From positions 28,943,318 through 29,007,317 of the forward strand of contig CM065379.1 of NCBI GenBank assembly GCA_033060915.1: a stretch of 64,000 bases of DNA. The letters run 5' to 3'. The DNA comes from Euryodendron excelsum. Lineage: Eukaryota; Streptophyta; Magnoliopsida; Ericales; Pentaphylacaceae. Below the pieces are notes generated by a model. That model ran no database searches. It had not been told where the DNA came from and was given only the letters and a program-made list of their open reading frames with translations. The position numbers and the translations under genes are program-made. Shown here one piece after another: positions 11,953 to 22,807 of the stretch (position 1 is the first letter of the stretch; each line of letters starts with the position of its first letter).

Positions 11953-12443
11953 ACCAACATGATCAATAGTTATATGAGACCCATAACCAATGTAAATGAC
12001 GAGAAGAACAAATGCATAATATTTGGAAGAAAAGGCAAACAAGTCAGAAGTCATATGATTGTTATACCTAGAATTATGGAACCATGAAGAAATACCTAAA
12101 GTGGCAGACAAGGTAGTAGAGGAGGGATTACTAGAGGCAGACATGAACTATTGAAATAGTGCAAGAAGATCACTGACATTATTCTTAGAGGAGGATAATG
12201 GAACAATAGAATCCCCAGCAGTGGCAGCGGTAGACTAAAGGCGAGAATCTTGGCAGGAAGTTTTTTTTGGGCAATCAAAAAGGAAGTGACTAGGGCCACG
12301 CCGATAACAATGCTTGCAGATCCAAGTGGGGCAGATAAGTAAGTGATAATTAGTGGCATGATAGAATGTGCAGGCATCAGACTAGGAAGGATGACTATAA
12401 AAGGTCCTAGAAGGCTGAGTAGGAGAATTATGGAAACCACTAG
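11953..12443 (-). pseudogene. Copia gag zinc knuckle and protease remnant
   Basis: The minus strand, from the right, reads GFHNSP, then a degenerate knuckle with CKHC, RRGPSH and FLFDCP (about 12300-12240), the nucleic-acid binding end of Gag. A Ser/Pro linker follows, then SWFHNSRYNNHMTSDLFAFS. The last is the copia protease entry, where families normally show W-x-D-S-G-A. Here the catalytic Asp is Asn and the Gly is Arg, so the protease is dead. The frame then runs through YIGYGSHITIDH up to the T1 junction and resumes on its far side. The right boundary at 12443 is where E1 begins, with TSD actag. Confidence 0.88.
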
Positions 12444-15400
12444 TGTAAGCAACCCATTTTTACCCGCTCAACGTCTTTAGCTCGACCAGGCTCACTTTTA
12501 AACATTGCATGCACATTTAGACTCACACCCACCCTCCAAATTCCAATCCAATCCACCAGTCGCTTCCTTGGCCCGTTGGATCCACTTGAAGCCAAGTGAC
12601 CATTTTACCCCTAGGCATCTAATTGCCTCTAGGAACCACACCGACTTTAGGTATTAAACCGGTTACCTTCCGAGGATGCTTCCAATAGTATTCCTGACCT
12701 TCCAACACCTTTCCAGACCATTTCAAGCCTATTTCAGTAAGTTTAGTGCAAACTGACCATTTTGCCCCTGGTGGGCTGATAGTCTTTTCTAACCACATCG
12801 GCTCTAAGTATCAAACCAAAAATATCTTGGAATACTCTCAATAGTGTTTTCAACCCTCTAGCCTTCTCACATGTCACTCTGAGTCCATTCCGGTATTTTT
12901 CTAGTTCAAATGACTGTTTTGCCCCTGGCGAGCCAATTAACCTTTTCAACTATTCTAGCATTGTTTCTCAAGCCAGTTACCTATAGGACACTTTATTGAG
13001 GGTTCCCATCCATTCTCGGCCGAGTTTGGTTACTTAAAACCTTCCAGATCATTCCTAGACTTTTTGGAGTCATTCCTAGTGGAGCCAGGCCAAAATTTGC
13101 ATGGTAGGCACTAGGACAGGTGCCCAAATCTTTTGCCTTGCATTCCAAAAGTCAAAGATCTGTTTCTTACCGATTTAAAAAATTTTCTAAAAGGCTGGTG
13201 CCACTGCAACAAGTGCCAATGCCAACTTTGGCTACCTATAAATATAGGGCACCTCTTACGTAAAAAGGATCCGGAAATTTAGTCCAAAAACTTTGTCTCT
13301 TTGAAAACAGAGCTCGAAGTCTCTCCAAACCCTAATTCTCTCAAGCATCTTCAAGCCCCAACCTCCATACACTCAAACCTGAATCTCTATACACCTTATA
13401 CACTCAAACACAAGCCTCCAAACATCTATTGAAGACTCAAGTGCTGCAACTTCAAAGCTCTCAAAGTTCAAGTCAAGTGAAGCAAACCAAGCAATCAAAG
13501 TAAGAAGAATACGAGGTTTGTTTTCTATTTACTTTTATGTAATCCCCCCTCTCTCTTCTCCCTTCTAACCCACTTGGATTTTCTTCTATTTTAATCCACA
13601 TCTTCTACCTCCTCTTCTTGCATGCTTGAAATAAGGGACTCTCCAATTCATGTACAGGAAGGACTCTTGAAGGTCACCATGTTGGGGCGTTCTTCTAGTT
13701 CAACCTTTGATGGTGTGGGTTTGACCCCCTTTGATTATGTGATGAAGCTCAGCCTTGTATGCTCACGACCCTATTGTATTGTAGTTATCGTGTTCATGTA
13801 TTACTTTCAAAATTACATTCAAAGTTGTTTTCAAGATTACATCAAAGTTTTCTTTCAATACTTGCATTCAAAATCTTTTTCTTTCAAACTTGTTTTCAAA
13901 ATCATAATCCTAGATTGATTTTAGCCATTCCATGGTTAGGGTTATTTTAGGAGTGTTATATTCAATGTGACCATCAAGGTCCAAATTTTGGGTTCAAACC
14001 CTAAATTATTTTTATTAAAATCATAATTCTAAGATGATTCTAGCCATTCAATGGTTAGGGTTATTTTAGGAAAGTGTTATACTCAATTTGATCATTGTGG
14101 TCCATATTTCAAAACCCTATTTGTTTTCAAAATCACAACCTTAGAATGGTTCTAATCATTTGATGATTAGAATCGTTTTAGGAAAATGAGATATTCATGA
14201 GGCTTACAAAAGTCTGTATTCGAATCTCTTTCCAAAATGGTTTTGCAAATCTACTTCTTAAGAACTCTTTTCAAAAATTTATTTTCTAGAAACTCTTTGT
14301 CTTGAAGTCCAAGTCAAGCCTTAGAATCAATGATTAGGAAACCCTAGTTCCTTTCTTAAAATCATGACTTTCTATTTTCTACATCAAATCATAGATTTTC
14401 AAAACCTCTTCTTTCACCAAATTATAGATCTCCAAATCCAAGATTCTCAAAACTCAACCTTTCCAATTCTATGTCAAATCAAATCTTCCAATTTAGGAAA
14501 CCAAACCCAGTCTTCTAATTTTGGAAATCAAAACATCTATTTTTGGAAATAATATTCAATTTTCAACTTTAGGAAATTAAAATCAAATCTTTCATAATTT
14601 CAATCTTTCCTAATTTCAAACGTTTCCAAATCTCAACTGTCTAAATTTCAAATTATCAAATCTTTCCTAATTCTAATCTTTCATAATTTAAATCCTTCTT
14701 AAATTCAAACTTTCAAACCTTTCTTAATTTCAAAATTTCTAAGTCTTCTTTAACTTAATTTTCTAAATCCAACTTATCAAATCTTTCTAAATTTTAAAAC
14801 TTTCCTAATTTCAAACTTTCAAATCTTTCCTAATTTAAACTTTCAAACATTTCCTAAATTCATACTTCTAAATCTCTCTAGAGTTCAAATCTTTTGAAAT
14901 TCAAAACTTTCCACACTCAATTCTTTCCAAATCAATACTTTCCTAAAATAAAAACTTTCTTAATTTGTCACTTTTCTAAAATGAAACTTTCCTAATTCAA
15001 AGCTTTCCAAAATCCAATCTTTCCTAAACCTTAACTTTCTAAATTCTTTCATATCAAAAATTCAAGTCAAATCTTTTCTAACTATTCCAAGTCAAGTGTT
15101 TTTAAATCGAATAAAATCCTTTCCAAGTCTTTCTTAAATCCAACTTTCCTAATTCGAAACTTTATGAAAACGGAACTTTCCTAAAATTAAACTTTCTAAA
15201 ATCAAACCTCTCAAGTTCAAATCAAGTTTTCCAATTCAATTTCATGCTTCAATCCTAGGTTACTTAAGTCCTACGATGTCTAAACCCTAGTTCAGTCCTA
15301 ACCCTAAAGTTATGAAGCTTCAACTCTTTTCTAAAACTCAAATCCAAAACTAATATGGTTTTCAAAGTTCAATTCAAATCAAGATGATTTCAAATTTCAA

Positions 15401-16458
15401 CGTAATCTTTCCAAATCAAGTCATGGTTCTACCCTTCTAGTTTAATTTTAAATCAAAGCTCAATTTCAAATCCTCAAGTTCAATTTCAAATTAAAGTCAA
15501 TTCCAAGTTCAATTTTAAATCTAAGTTTGATTTTAAATGAAAGTTTAATTTTCAATCTTCCAATCAAAACTCAAATCAAACCTTTTTTCAAATTAAGCCT
15601 TTTCAGGTTAAGCTTTTCAAAACCTCAAAGTGTTTATTTTCAATTGGACTACGATTCCGAACTATAACTGACCTGATTTCCAACAAAGGGATATGTAGAC
15701 AACCCTCATGGATGCGGTCATAACCTTTCTCAAATTTTCAATTTGATAATCTTTTTCAATTTTCTAATTCCACAACCTTTTTCAAATTTTCAATTCTATA
15801 ATCTTTTTCAAATTTTCAATTTCACAACCTTTTTCAAGTTTTCAATTTTCACAACCTTTTTCAAACTTCAAATTCTCTCTTCAAATCTATTTTAAAAAAT
15901 CAAGTCTGTTTCTTGCACTTGCATGCCAAGCATCATATCAAACATCTTTCTAAATTCTTTTTCAAAGTGGATAGTATTGGACAGTGAATAATTAAAGATT
16001 CTAAATGAGTGAACCTATGGTGAGTAGACATGTAGGTACCGAAAGCGCGGGATACGGTGATAGCCTAGCGCATCTTACCTATACGTAATTAACCTCTGAA
16101 CCTAGAATCACTGTTTTCGAAATACCAAAAATAGAGTTATTTTTCAAAATGGCTTAAATCTTTCCAAAGGTTGCCAAACAACCTGTTTCTCCAAAAACTC
16201 TTTATTGAGGAAGTTTTCCAAGACCTTTTAAAAAATCCTAGGTTTAATCTTCGAATTGTACTTAGTTTTGGGTGGCCTAACTCACCTTAACCAAGTTAGG
16301 TGGCAACTCCAAATTTTTTTTCAAAGCACGTAATCAAACCAATTTCAAGTTCAAACCAAGTCACACTCGTCCTTCTAGGAGAATGGGTCATAACACGAGA
16401 GTACTATGTTTTTATCACTTGTGTATTTTCCCGAGTGCAAAAAATCAAGGTGTGACAG
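12444..16458 (+). repeat. 5' LTR of E1
   Basis: Starts TGTAAGCAACCC and ends GTGTGACA. U3 holds three copies of the ~157-base unit (ttttaccccta at 12603, ttttgcccct at about 12758 and 12914), then a degenerate GGCGCC block (13185-13225) and the TATA box. After the TATA box come Ser/Pro-like ctctccaaaccctaa runs, then about 2 kb of G-poor aaactttcc/caaatctttcc array (14230-15600). The conserved end block follows: ctgacctgatt, cctcatggatgcggtcataacc, gttaggtggcaactcc and the terminal hairpin near 16366-16390. It has no coding region. Confidence 0.88.
13237..13244 (+). promoter_or_regulatory. TATA box of E1 5' LTR
   Basis: TATAAATA, 12 bases after a gccaact block and followed by gggcacctcttacg. 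The equivalent sequence in the E1 3' LTR is at 42911-42918. It is the likely core promoter of the element. Confidence 0.6.
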
Positions 16459-16917
16459 CTAGCGACTCCGCTGGGGATGCTTAAAGGGTTAGGCCATTAT
16501 CGTGACTTTTCACCCTTCACACATCCAGAGTCTTCGATTAACTTGTCCAATTCTATCCACTTTAAATTTTGAAACTCAAAACTTTTCAAAGCTGTTTTCG
16601 AAAATGTGTCATTAGTTGCAATTAAATTACATTCTATCTTGCATTAAGTTTATCATCCAAGTACTGACTTTTCATATCTTTATTTTTTTTAAGTGGACCC
16701 TGTTCACATTTTATTTTTATGTCATATTAACTGTCATATATGTCATGAATGAATAGGATGGAATAAATAGTTTAGATGGGAGCTGTTAGGCCCTTTCCTC
16801 CATTTTTCAAAATTTGACACACACACCGCACGTGCACTTGCATTTGTATACTTGTATTCTTTACCTGGCCACGTCCCTTCTAGTTAGAAGAAGAAATTGT
16901 ATATTGGTTGTGGGTAG
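16459..16917 (+). other. E1 PBS and leader, first part
   Basis: The PBS (16461-16478) differs at one base from the complement of the 3' end of plant tRNA-Arg(ACG): tagcgactccgctgggga against TGGCGACTCCGCTGGGGA. About 440 bases of leader follow, with no ORF. At 16877-16890 an inverted repeat, CTTCTA-gt-TAGAAG, is a shortened form of the leader hairpin in E2 and E3. The leader is cut at 16922 by E2 and resumes at 31915 with gtgtcagattctt. Confidence 0.85.
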
Positions 16918-16922
16918 ATGCT
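16918..16922. repeat. TSD of E2, left copy (atgct)
   Basis: atgct directly before TGTAAGC. The identical pentamer follows the right end of E2 at 31910-31914. The host leader is continuous across it. Confidence 0.9.
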
Positions 16923-17081
16923 TGTAAGCACCCCATTTTTGTCCACACGGTAATCTCCGACCCAACTGGGCTCATTTTCACACATCACACGCATATCCAA
17001 ACTCTAATCTACATTCTAAACTTGAATTTAGTCCACCAGTCACTTCCTGGCCTGTAGGGCCCATTTGAAGCTAATTGACCA

Positions 17082-17570
17082 TTTTGCCCCTAGGCCTCCG
17101 AAAGCCCCGAGAACCACACTGGCTCTGGGTATCAAATCGGTAAATTCCCGGGAATGTTTTTGATAGCATTCCTAGCCTTCCATTACTGTTCCAGAGCATT
17201 CCGAGTCAGTTCTGGCAAACTTGACGCAAAATGACCGTTTTGCCCCTGGCGGGCCGGTCGCCTTTTCCAACCACACTGGCTCTGGGTAACAAACTGGTAA
17301 CTTCCCGGGAATGCTCCTTACAGTATTCCTAACCTTCTATTATCTTTCCGGATCATTCTGGGTCAGTTTCGGCGAACCCGGTGCAAAATAACCGTTTTGC
17401 CCCTGACAGGCCGGTTGCCTTTTCCAACCACACCGGCTCTGGGTATCAAACTGGTAACCTTTGGGAACATTCTAAATAATGTTTCCAAACCTTGAGTCTC
17501 CTTCCGGGACATTCCGAGTCCCTCCCGCCAGCTTTTTGACCCAGTTGACTGTTTTGCCCCTAATGGCCCG
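17082..17570 (+). repeat. 157-base tandem units in U3 (4 copies)
   Basis: ttttgcccc recurs at 17082, 17238, 17395 and 17552, spacing 156-157 bases. Each unit then reads ggccggtcg, ccttttccaaccacac, ggctctgggtatcaaa and cattcctagcctt with small changes. The same unit is found in U3 of the other Ogre-like LTRs, including E3 (51935-52420, minus). Confidence 0.88.
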
Positions 17571-17814
17571 GTCAACCCATCTCACAAATCTTATCATCAT
17601 TTTTCAAGTCCTTTGTTCTTGAGACATTACTCTAAGGAATCTTGTCCCTTTCTGGCTGTCCGAGTCATTCCCAGCCCCTTCAATTCATTCTCGGACTCTC
17701 CGGAGTCACTCATAGTGAGGCCAGCTTGAAAATTACATGGTAGTCACTAGTATAGGAGCCCAAATCTTCTAAACATACGTTGCTTGCCGACCATAAACAT
17801 TTCCTAAATGGCTG

Positions 17815-17934
17815 GTGTCACTAGTAGTGGCGCCAAGCCAAAAAATGGCCTAGCGCCACTCCTAGTGGCTCTAGTGTAATTTTTGGCCTAGCACCACGGT
17901 AACAGGCCCTAGTGCATTCCTCTATCTATAAATA
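17815..17934 (+). promoter_or_regulatory. GGCGCC block and TATA box, E2 5' LTR
   Basis: The block contains cactagtagtggcgcc, then agcgccactcctagtgg, then the degenerate end gcaccacggtaacagg. The TATA box TATAAATA follows at 17927-17934, and aagagg/cctcttt inverted pieces lie just downstream (17940-17965). The 3' LTR counterpart has its TATA box at 28714-28721. The position just upstream of the TATA box suggests a role in transcription, which is an inference. Confidence 0.6.
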
Positions 17935-18529
17935 CAGAGCCTCTTTCAGCATGAAAGAGGTCCGTAAACTCAGTCTAAAACCCTACTTTTTGATATATAG
18001 AGCTCGTAGCTTCTCTAAAACCTAGTCTCCTTAGGTTTTCCAAACCCTAGCCTCCATATACAAACCCTAGCCTCTTATGCACTAACATACACTTCTATAT
18101 ACTCATATACTAGCCTCTAAAGCCTCTTTTGAAGACCTGAAGTGCTCCAATCTGATGCTTTGAAGATTGAAGATCAACTCTTGAAGATTGAAGTGAAGAC
18201 CGAAGCAAGACAAGCAAAGCAAATCGTGCAAAGCTAAGCAAAATAAAGAAGACACAAGGTAGGTTTCTTATTTACATTTACGCATCTTCCCCCCTTCTCT
18301 TCTCCCTCTAAACCTACTTGGGTTTTCTTCTATTTTAAACCCTCATCTTCTTCCCCCCCTTCTTGCATGCTTGAAACAAGGAAATTCCCGATCCATATGT
18401 AGGATTAGGCTATTGGAGAGTCACCGTGTCGGGGGCTTTCTTTTAGTTTAACCAGAGACCACGTGGGTTCGACTCCCTTGATTATATGGTGAAGCCTTTA
18501 ACCTTGTATGTTCACGACCCTCATTGCAT

Positions 18530-20400
18530 TGTGCATATCATGATTTTGCATTCTTCTCAAATTCATTTTCAAACTCGTTTTCAAAGCTGGCATTAACATC
18601 GTTTTCAAAATTGCATAAAAATCTTATTTTTCAAAACTTTCTTTCAAAACCACAATCCTAAGGTGGTTCTAGCCTTTTCATGGCTAGATTCGCTTTAGAA
18701 AAGTATTACATTTAAAGTGACTAATATGGTTCGTATTTTCAAAACATTGTTGTTTTCAAAACCACTATCTTAAAGTGGTTATAACCTTCTTATGGTTAGA
18801 ACTGCTTTAGGAAAGTGTGATATTTTGTATACTTTCTAAAAACTCTCTTTTCAAATTTCTCCTTCTAAAACCTCTCTTTCAACTTACTTTATAAAAATTT
18901 TCTTCAATCTCCATCTTCAAATTCCTTTCCAAAATTGTTTTCCAAAAACTCTCTCCAAAAATCTATTTTCAAAACTTCCTTTTCAACTCCTTTCCAAAAC
19001 ACTCTCTTCAAATTCCTTTCCTAAAAACACTCCCTAGGTTTTCTTCTTAAAAAACTCTCTCCAATCTCCTTTCCAAAATTTTTTTTCAAAAATTCCTTTC
19101 CAACAATATCTTTCCAAAAACATCTTTTCCAAAAGCTCCTTTCCAAAAATGCTTTCCTCAAAGTTCACTCTCCAAAGACGCTCCTTACGTTTCCTTCCTA
19201 AACAACTGTTTTCAAAATTCACTTTCTAGAAACTCCTTTCTAGGATTTGTTTCCAAAACCTCTCGCTTTTCAAAATTCACTTTCCAAAAATTCCTCTCTA
19301 GGATTTTCTTCCTAAAATCTCCCTTTGCAAAAACTCGCTTTCCAAAAATCCTTTTTCTTGGTGTCCAAGTTAAACCCTAGAACCCACGTTTAGGAAACCC
19401 TAATTTTCCTTCCCAAAAAAACATGATTTACAATCCCTTCTTTTGGCCTCAAAACTTAGGTTTCCAAAACCTCTTGTTTTCTACATCAAAACTATATATA
19501 TTTCCAAAACCTCTTTTCTACGTCGAAACTATAGTCTTCCCAAAACTAGGATTTCTAAAAACTCATTCTTTCCAAATTAACGCCAAATCAAATCTTCCCT
19601 TTAGGAAACAAAATCCAATCTTCCCATTTAGAAAACTAGATCCTATCCTCCATTTTTGGAAACAAAATCAAAACACCTCTTTCAGAAACAAAATCCAATC
19701 CTTTGTTTTAGGAAATAGGAATCTCAATCCTTCCTAGTCTAAACCTTTCCTAATTCTACTCCTTCCTAATCTAGTACTTTCCTAAACCTTAAGTTTCCTA
19801 AACTTAAACTTTTGAATCTTTTCTTAAACGTTAAGCTTTTAAACCTTTCTTAATTCTATCCCTTTCCAAATCTTAAATTTCCAAATCTTAGTTTTCAAAT
19901 CTTTCTTAAACTCAAACCTTTCCTAACTTCAAGAACTTCTAGAACTCAAACTTTGAATCTTTCTAAAATTCTAAACTTCCCTAAACTTCCAATCTTTCCA
20001 AATCTAAAACTTTCTAAATTTGAAACTTTCTAAATTCTAAACTTTTCAACTTTCAAAACTTCCCTATTCCAAAATATTCCATATTCAAAACTTTCTAATT
20101 TCAAAACTTTCTTAAAACGGAAACTTTCCTAATTCAAAATATTTCCTAAATCGAAACTTTCCTAAAATGACACTTTCTTATTTTTAAACTTTCCTAAATT
20201 GAGACTTTTCTAAATTCAATCCTTCTTTAATTCTCCAAGTCCAACACTCGAGTCAAATCTTTTCTTAACTCTCAAGTTTTTTCTAAATCCTATCTTTCTT
20301 AAGTCTGGATTTCTTAAACCTCAATCTTTCCAAAACAAGTCCAATATTATCAATTCTAATTTCCAATCTTCTATTCTAAGTTCAAATCAAATCCTTTTTC
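18530..20400 (+). repeat. G-poor degenerate array of the LTR
   Basis: Nearly 1.9 kb built from short, imperfect words such as tttccaaaa, ctttcctaa, ttcaaact and tcttcctaat, in units of about 15-20 bases. G is rare on the plus strand. The matching purine-rich array on the minus-strand LTRs is full of aggaaagttttgaatt words. The block lies downstream of the TATA box, so it would form most of the 5' untranslated RNA. Confidence 0.75.
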
Positions 20401-21142
20401 AAATCTATTTTCCATTGGACTCTTGTTCGAACTATGACTGACCTGATTCCTCAAAAAGAATACGTAGACAACCCTCATGGGTGCTGTCACAACCTTTTTT
20501 AGGCTTCTATTTCCATAACTCTTTTCAAATCTGCGATTCCATAATCTATTTTAAGTTTCTAATTCCAAAAGTCTAATTTTCAATTCTTTATTTCCAATTT
20601 CTAAAACTTTCCAAAATCAAATCTAGCTTTTGAAATCTCTTTTAAATCAAATCAATTTTATTTTGAAAGTTTATTTTCAAATCTTTTTCTTGCACTTACA
20701 TATCATGCATCATGTCTTTTTTTAAAAATTGTTTTCTAAAGTGAATAAGATTGGACATTTGTTAGTTGAAGACTCTCATAGGTGAATTTAGGGTAAATAG
20801 ACATGTAGGTACCGCAAAGGCGGGGTAGGGTGATGGCTTAGTGCATCTTCTCTACACATAACCAACCTCCGAACCTAAGATCACTGTTTTCGAAAGACCA
20901 AAATGGAGTTTATTTTCGAAAAGGACTTAAATGTTTTCTAAAGGTTGCCAAACAACTTGTTTTCTTAAAAACCCTCTTTTAAGGTAGTATTTTCAAAATC
21001 GTTTTCAAAAACCCTAACTGTGATTCTCGGATTGTGCTTAGTTTTTAGGTGACCTAACTCACCTTAATCAAGTTAGGTGGCGACTCCAAATGTTTTCCAA
21101 AAGCCCTTTATTCAAATCTATTTTCAATTCAAACCTAGTCGC

Positions 21143-21166
21143 ACTCATTCTTCTAGGAGGATGAGT
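21143..21166 (+). other. Conserved hairpin near LTR end (E2)
   Basis: ACTCATTCTTCT abuts AGGAGGATGAGT, giving twelve pairs if two G-T pairs are allowed. Related inverted repeats lie at the same distance from the LTR end in E1, S1, S2 and E3. Confidence 0.55.
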
Positions 21167-21240
21167 TCTAACGAGAGAGTACAATATTTTTTCCGTTTGT
21201 GTGTGTATTCCTCGAGTGCAAAAAATCTTGGTGCGACAGT

Positions 21241-21258
21241 TGGCGACTACACTGGGGA
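21241..21258 (+). other. Primer binding site of E2 (tRNA-Arg type)
   Basis: tggcgactacactgggga, two bases after the LTR, matches the complement of the tRNA-Arg(ACG) 3' end at 16 of 18 positions. Minus-strand DNA synthesis would start here. A tRNA-Arg primer is a known trait of Ogre-like Tat elements. Confidence 0.85.
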
Positions 21259-22807
21259 CACTTAGAGGGTTAGGCCGTAGTAATGTCTCTTTACCCTTCA
21301 CCCATGTAGAGTCTTTAATTAACTTGTTCAATCCTATTCACTTTAAATTTTCAAAACCAAAATTTTAAAATTGTTTTCAAACAAAAAACATGCATTCATA
21401 TTATTTTGTATTAAGTTTGCCATTCACATACTAACTCTTGCATCTTTGTTTTGTAGGTGTGCTTTTTGTTTAAATATTAACTGCCATACATGAATGTGAT
21501 GAACAGGATGAATGGGAGTTGTTGGGCTCTTTTCTCTGCTTTCAAAAATCACATACACACTGCATGTGCACTTGCATTCTGCATACTTGCATTTTACCCT
21601 GATATGTCCTTTCTAGTTAGAAAGGGGGAATGGTATATTGGTTGTGGGCAAGACACTGTGTCAGTTTCTTCACCTACGGCCTCTTGATTGTTCCCCCGCT
21701 CAGATCACCAACTGATCATGGCGCCATCTCAGGGAGTGGGTCTAGGTTTGAAGATCCAGGGACAGAGCCTTTTTAGGACGTATTAGTCAACCCCAACCTC
21801 ATGCTTATATAGACACCATGCATAGCTGAATCTCTGCCGAATTTAAGACACGTTCACCATTTTCCAAAACCATGGAGGAAACGGCGACTGCTCTTACTTT
21901 TCATTTATAACTATCTATTCATGCTATTATAATGACTGTATTCTCACTTTTATAATGCCTGTTTAACTGCTCATGCATACACGTTTACCTTGCTATTGCA
22001 TTTTCTCTCCTTATACTCTTTGCATATCCATGTTCAAGCATTCAATATCCCATGTCAAGACGAGAGTTCCAAGTAACTCAAGTCACTGCATTCTCATGCA
22101 TATGATCAACCCATTGAGAGTGACACCAAGGTCACTCTCCCTTGCATTAAACCTATCCTAAACCCTAAGGGTTCCCACGTAACCCTAAGGACTCATGGCA
22201 TGTATACCAATCCATTCCATAAGAGTGGCCCTAATCCCTCTATGCTCACGGAGATAGGGTTGCCATAAAGACAATGGGACAATTGATCAACAAGGTCTCT
22301 CAGTGACCTCCTTGACATTCAATCCAAGGAAGGCAAATCTGAAGACTCAAGAGTAGTTTAGGACTTCATATGTAAAATTGGATAGGTGGAAGCCCCAAAG
22401 GAAAATGTTCCCCCTCTCCCTATTAAAATGTATTTCAATTCTTTTGTATCTTAAACCCAAAGTTAAATGTTTTTTCTTTTTTTTTGCGAATGAATGGATG
22501 GATGAATGCATGACTGGCTGAAGGTTCCCCCTTGACGGTAAAGTATTTGCATACAGGGGCAAATCCCCTATCTCCAAATGTGCCAAACACATCATTATTA
22601 GTTTCCCTCTCAAGTAGGGGGATTCTTAGGGCATGCATTGCATAGAATTTTTGAAAAACCAAAAACTAACTTGTGATTTATGTCGTTGTTTTTCTGCTTC
22701 CTTCTGTTTCTTTCACAGAAATTACCCTACTTTGAGTCAACATTGCTCCCAAGAAAAGTCAACATCTGCCTAGGGATCCCATTGTCACTCGGCCAAGAGC
22801 ATCACTT
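21259..22807 (+). other. E2 leader with two conserved hairpins
   Basis: About 1.5 kb with no supported ORF. Hairpin A is CCTTTCTA-gt-TAGAAAGG (21608-21625). Hairpin B is GAGAGTGAC-accaag-GTCACTCTC (22116-22139). Both recur in E1 and E3. A small inverted repeat, aaccct-a-agggtt, lies near 22163. Other stretches hold tttgcata-rich sequence and a cluster of gcatg words. The position between PBS and gag is where packaging and dimerisation signals are normally found. Confidence 0.7.

Larger units (their letters stand above)
16923..21238 (+). repeat. 5' LTR of E2
   Basis: 4316 bases, TGTAAGCACCCC to GTGCGACA. In order it holds the U3 tandem units (17082-17570), the GGCGCC block (17815-17915), the TATA box, a promoter-proximal stretch with actctcttga repeats, the G-poor array (about 18530-20400), the conserved ctgacctgatt/gcaaccctcatgggtg block (20405-20500), a gttaggtggcgactcc PBS-like decamer (21078-21087) and the terminal hairpin (21143-21166). 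Small ORFs such as 19423-19737 follow the array periodicity and show no domain. Confidence 0.9.

Noticed and set aside
16461..16478. Possible tRNA-Arg gene
   Set aside because: Only the 18 bases complementary to the tRNA 3' end are present, next to an LTR. There is no cloverleaf.
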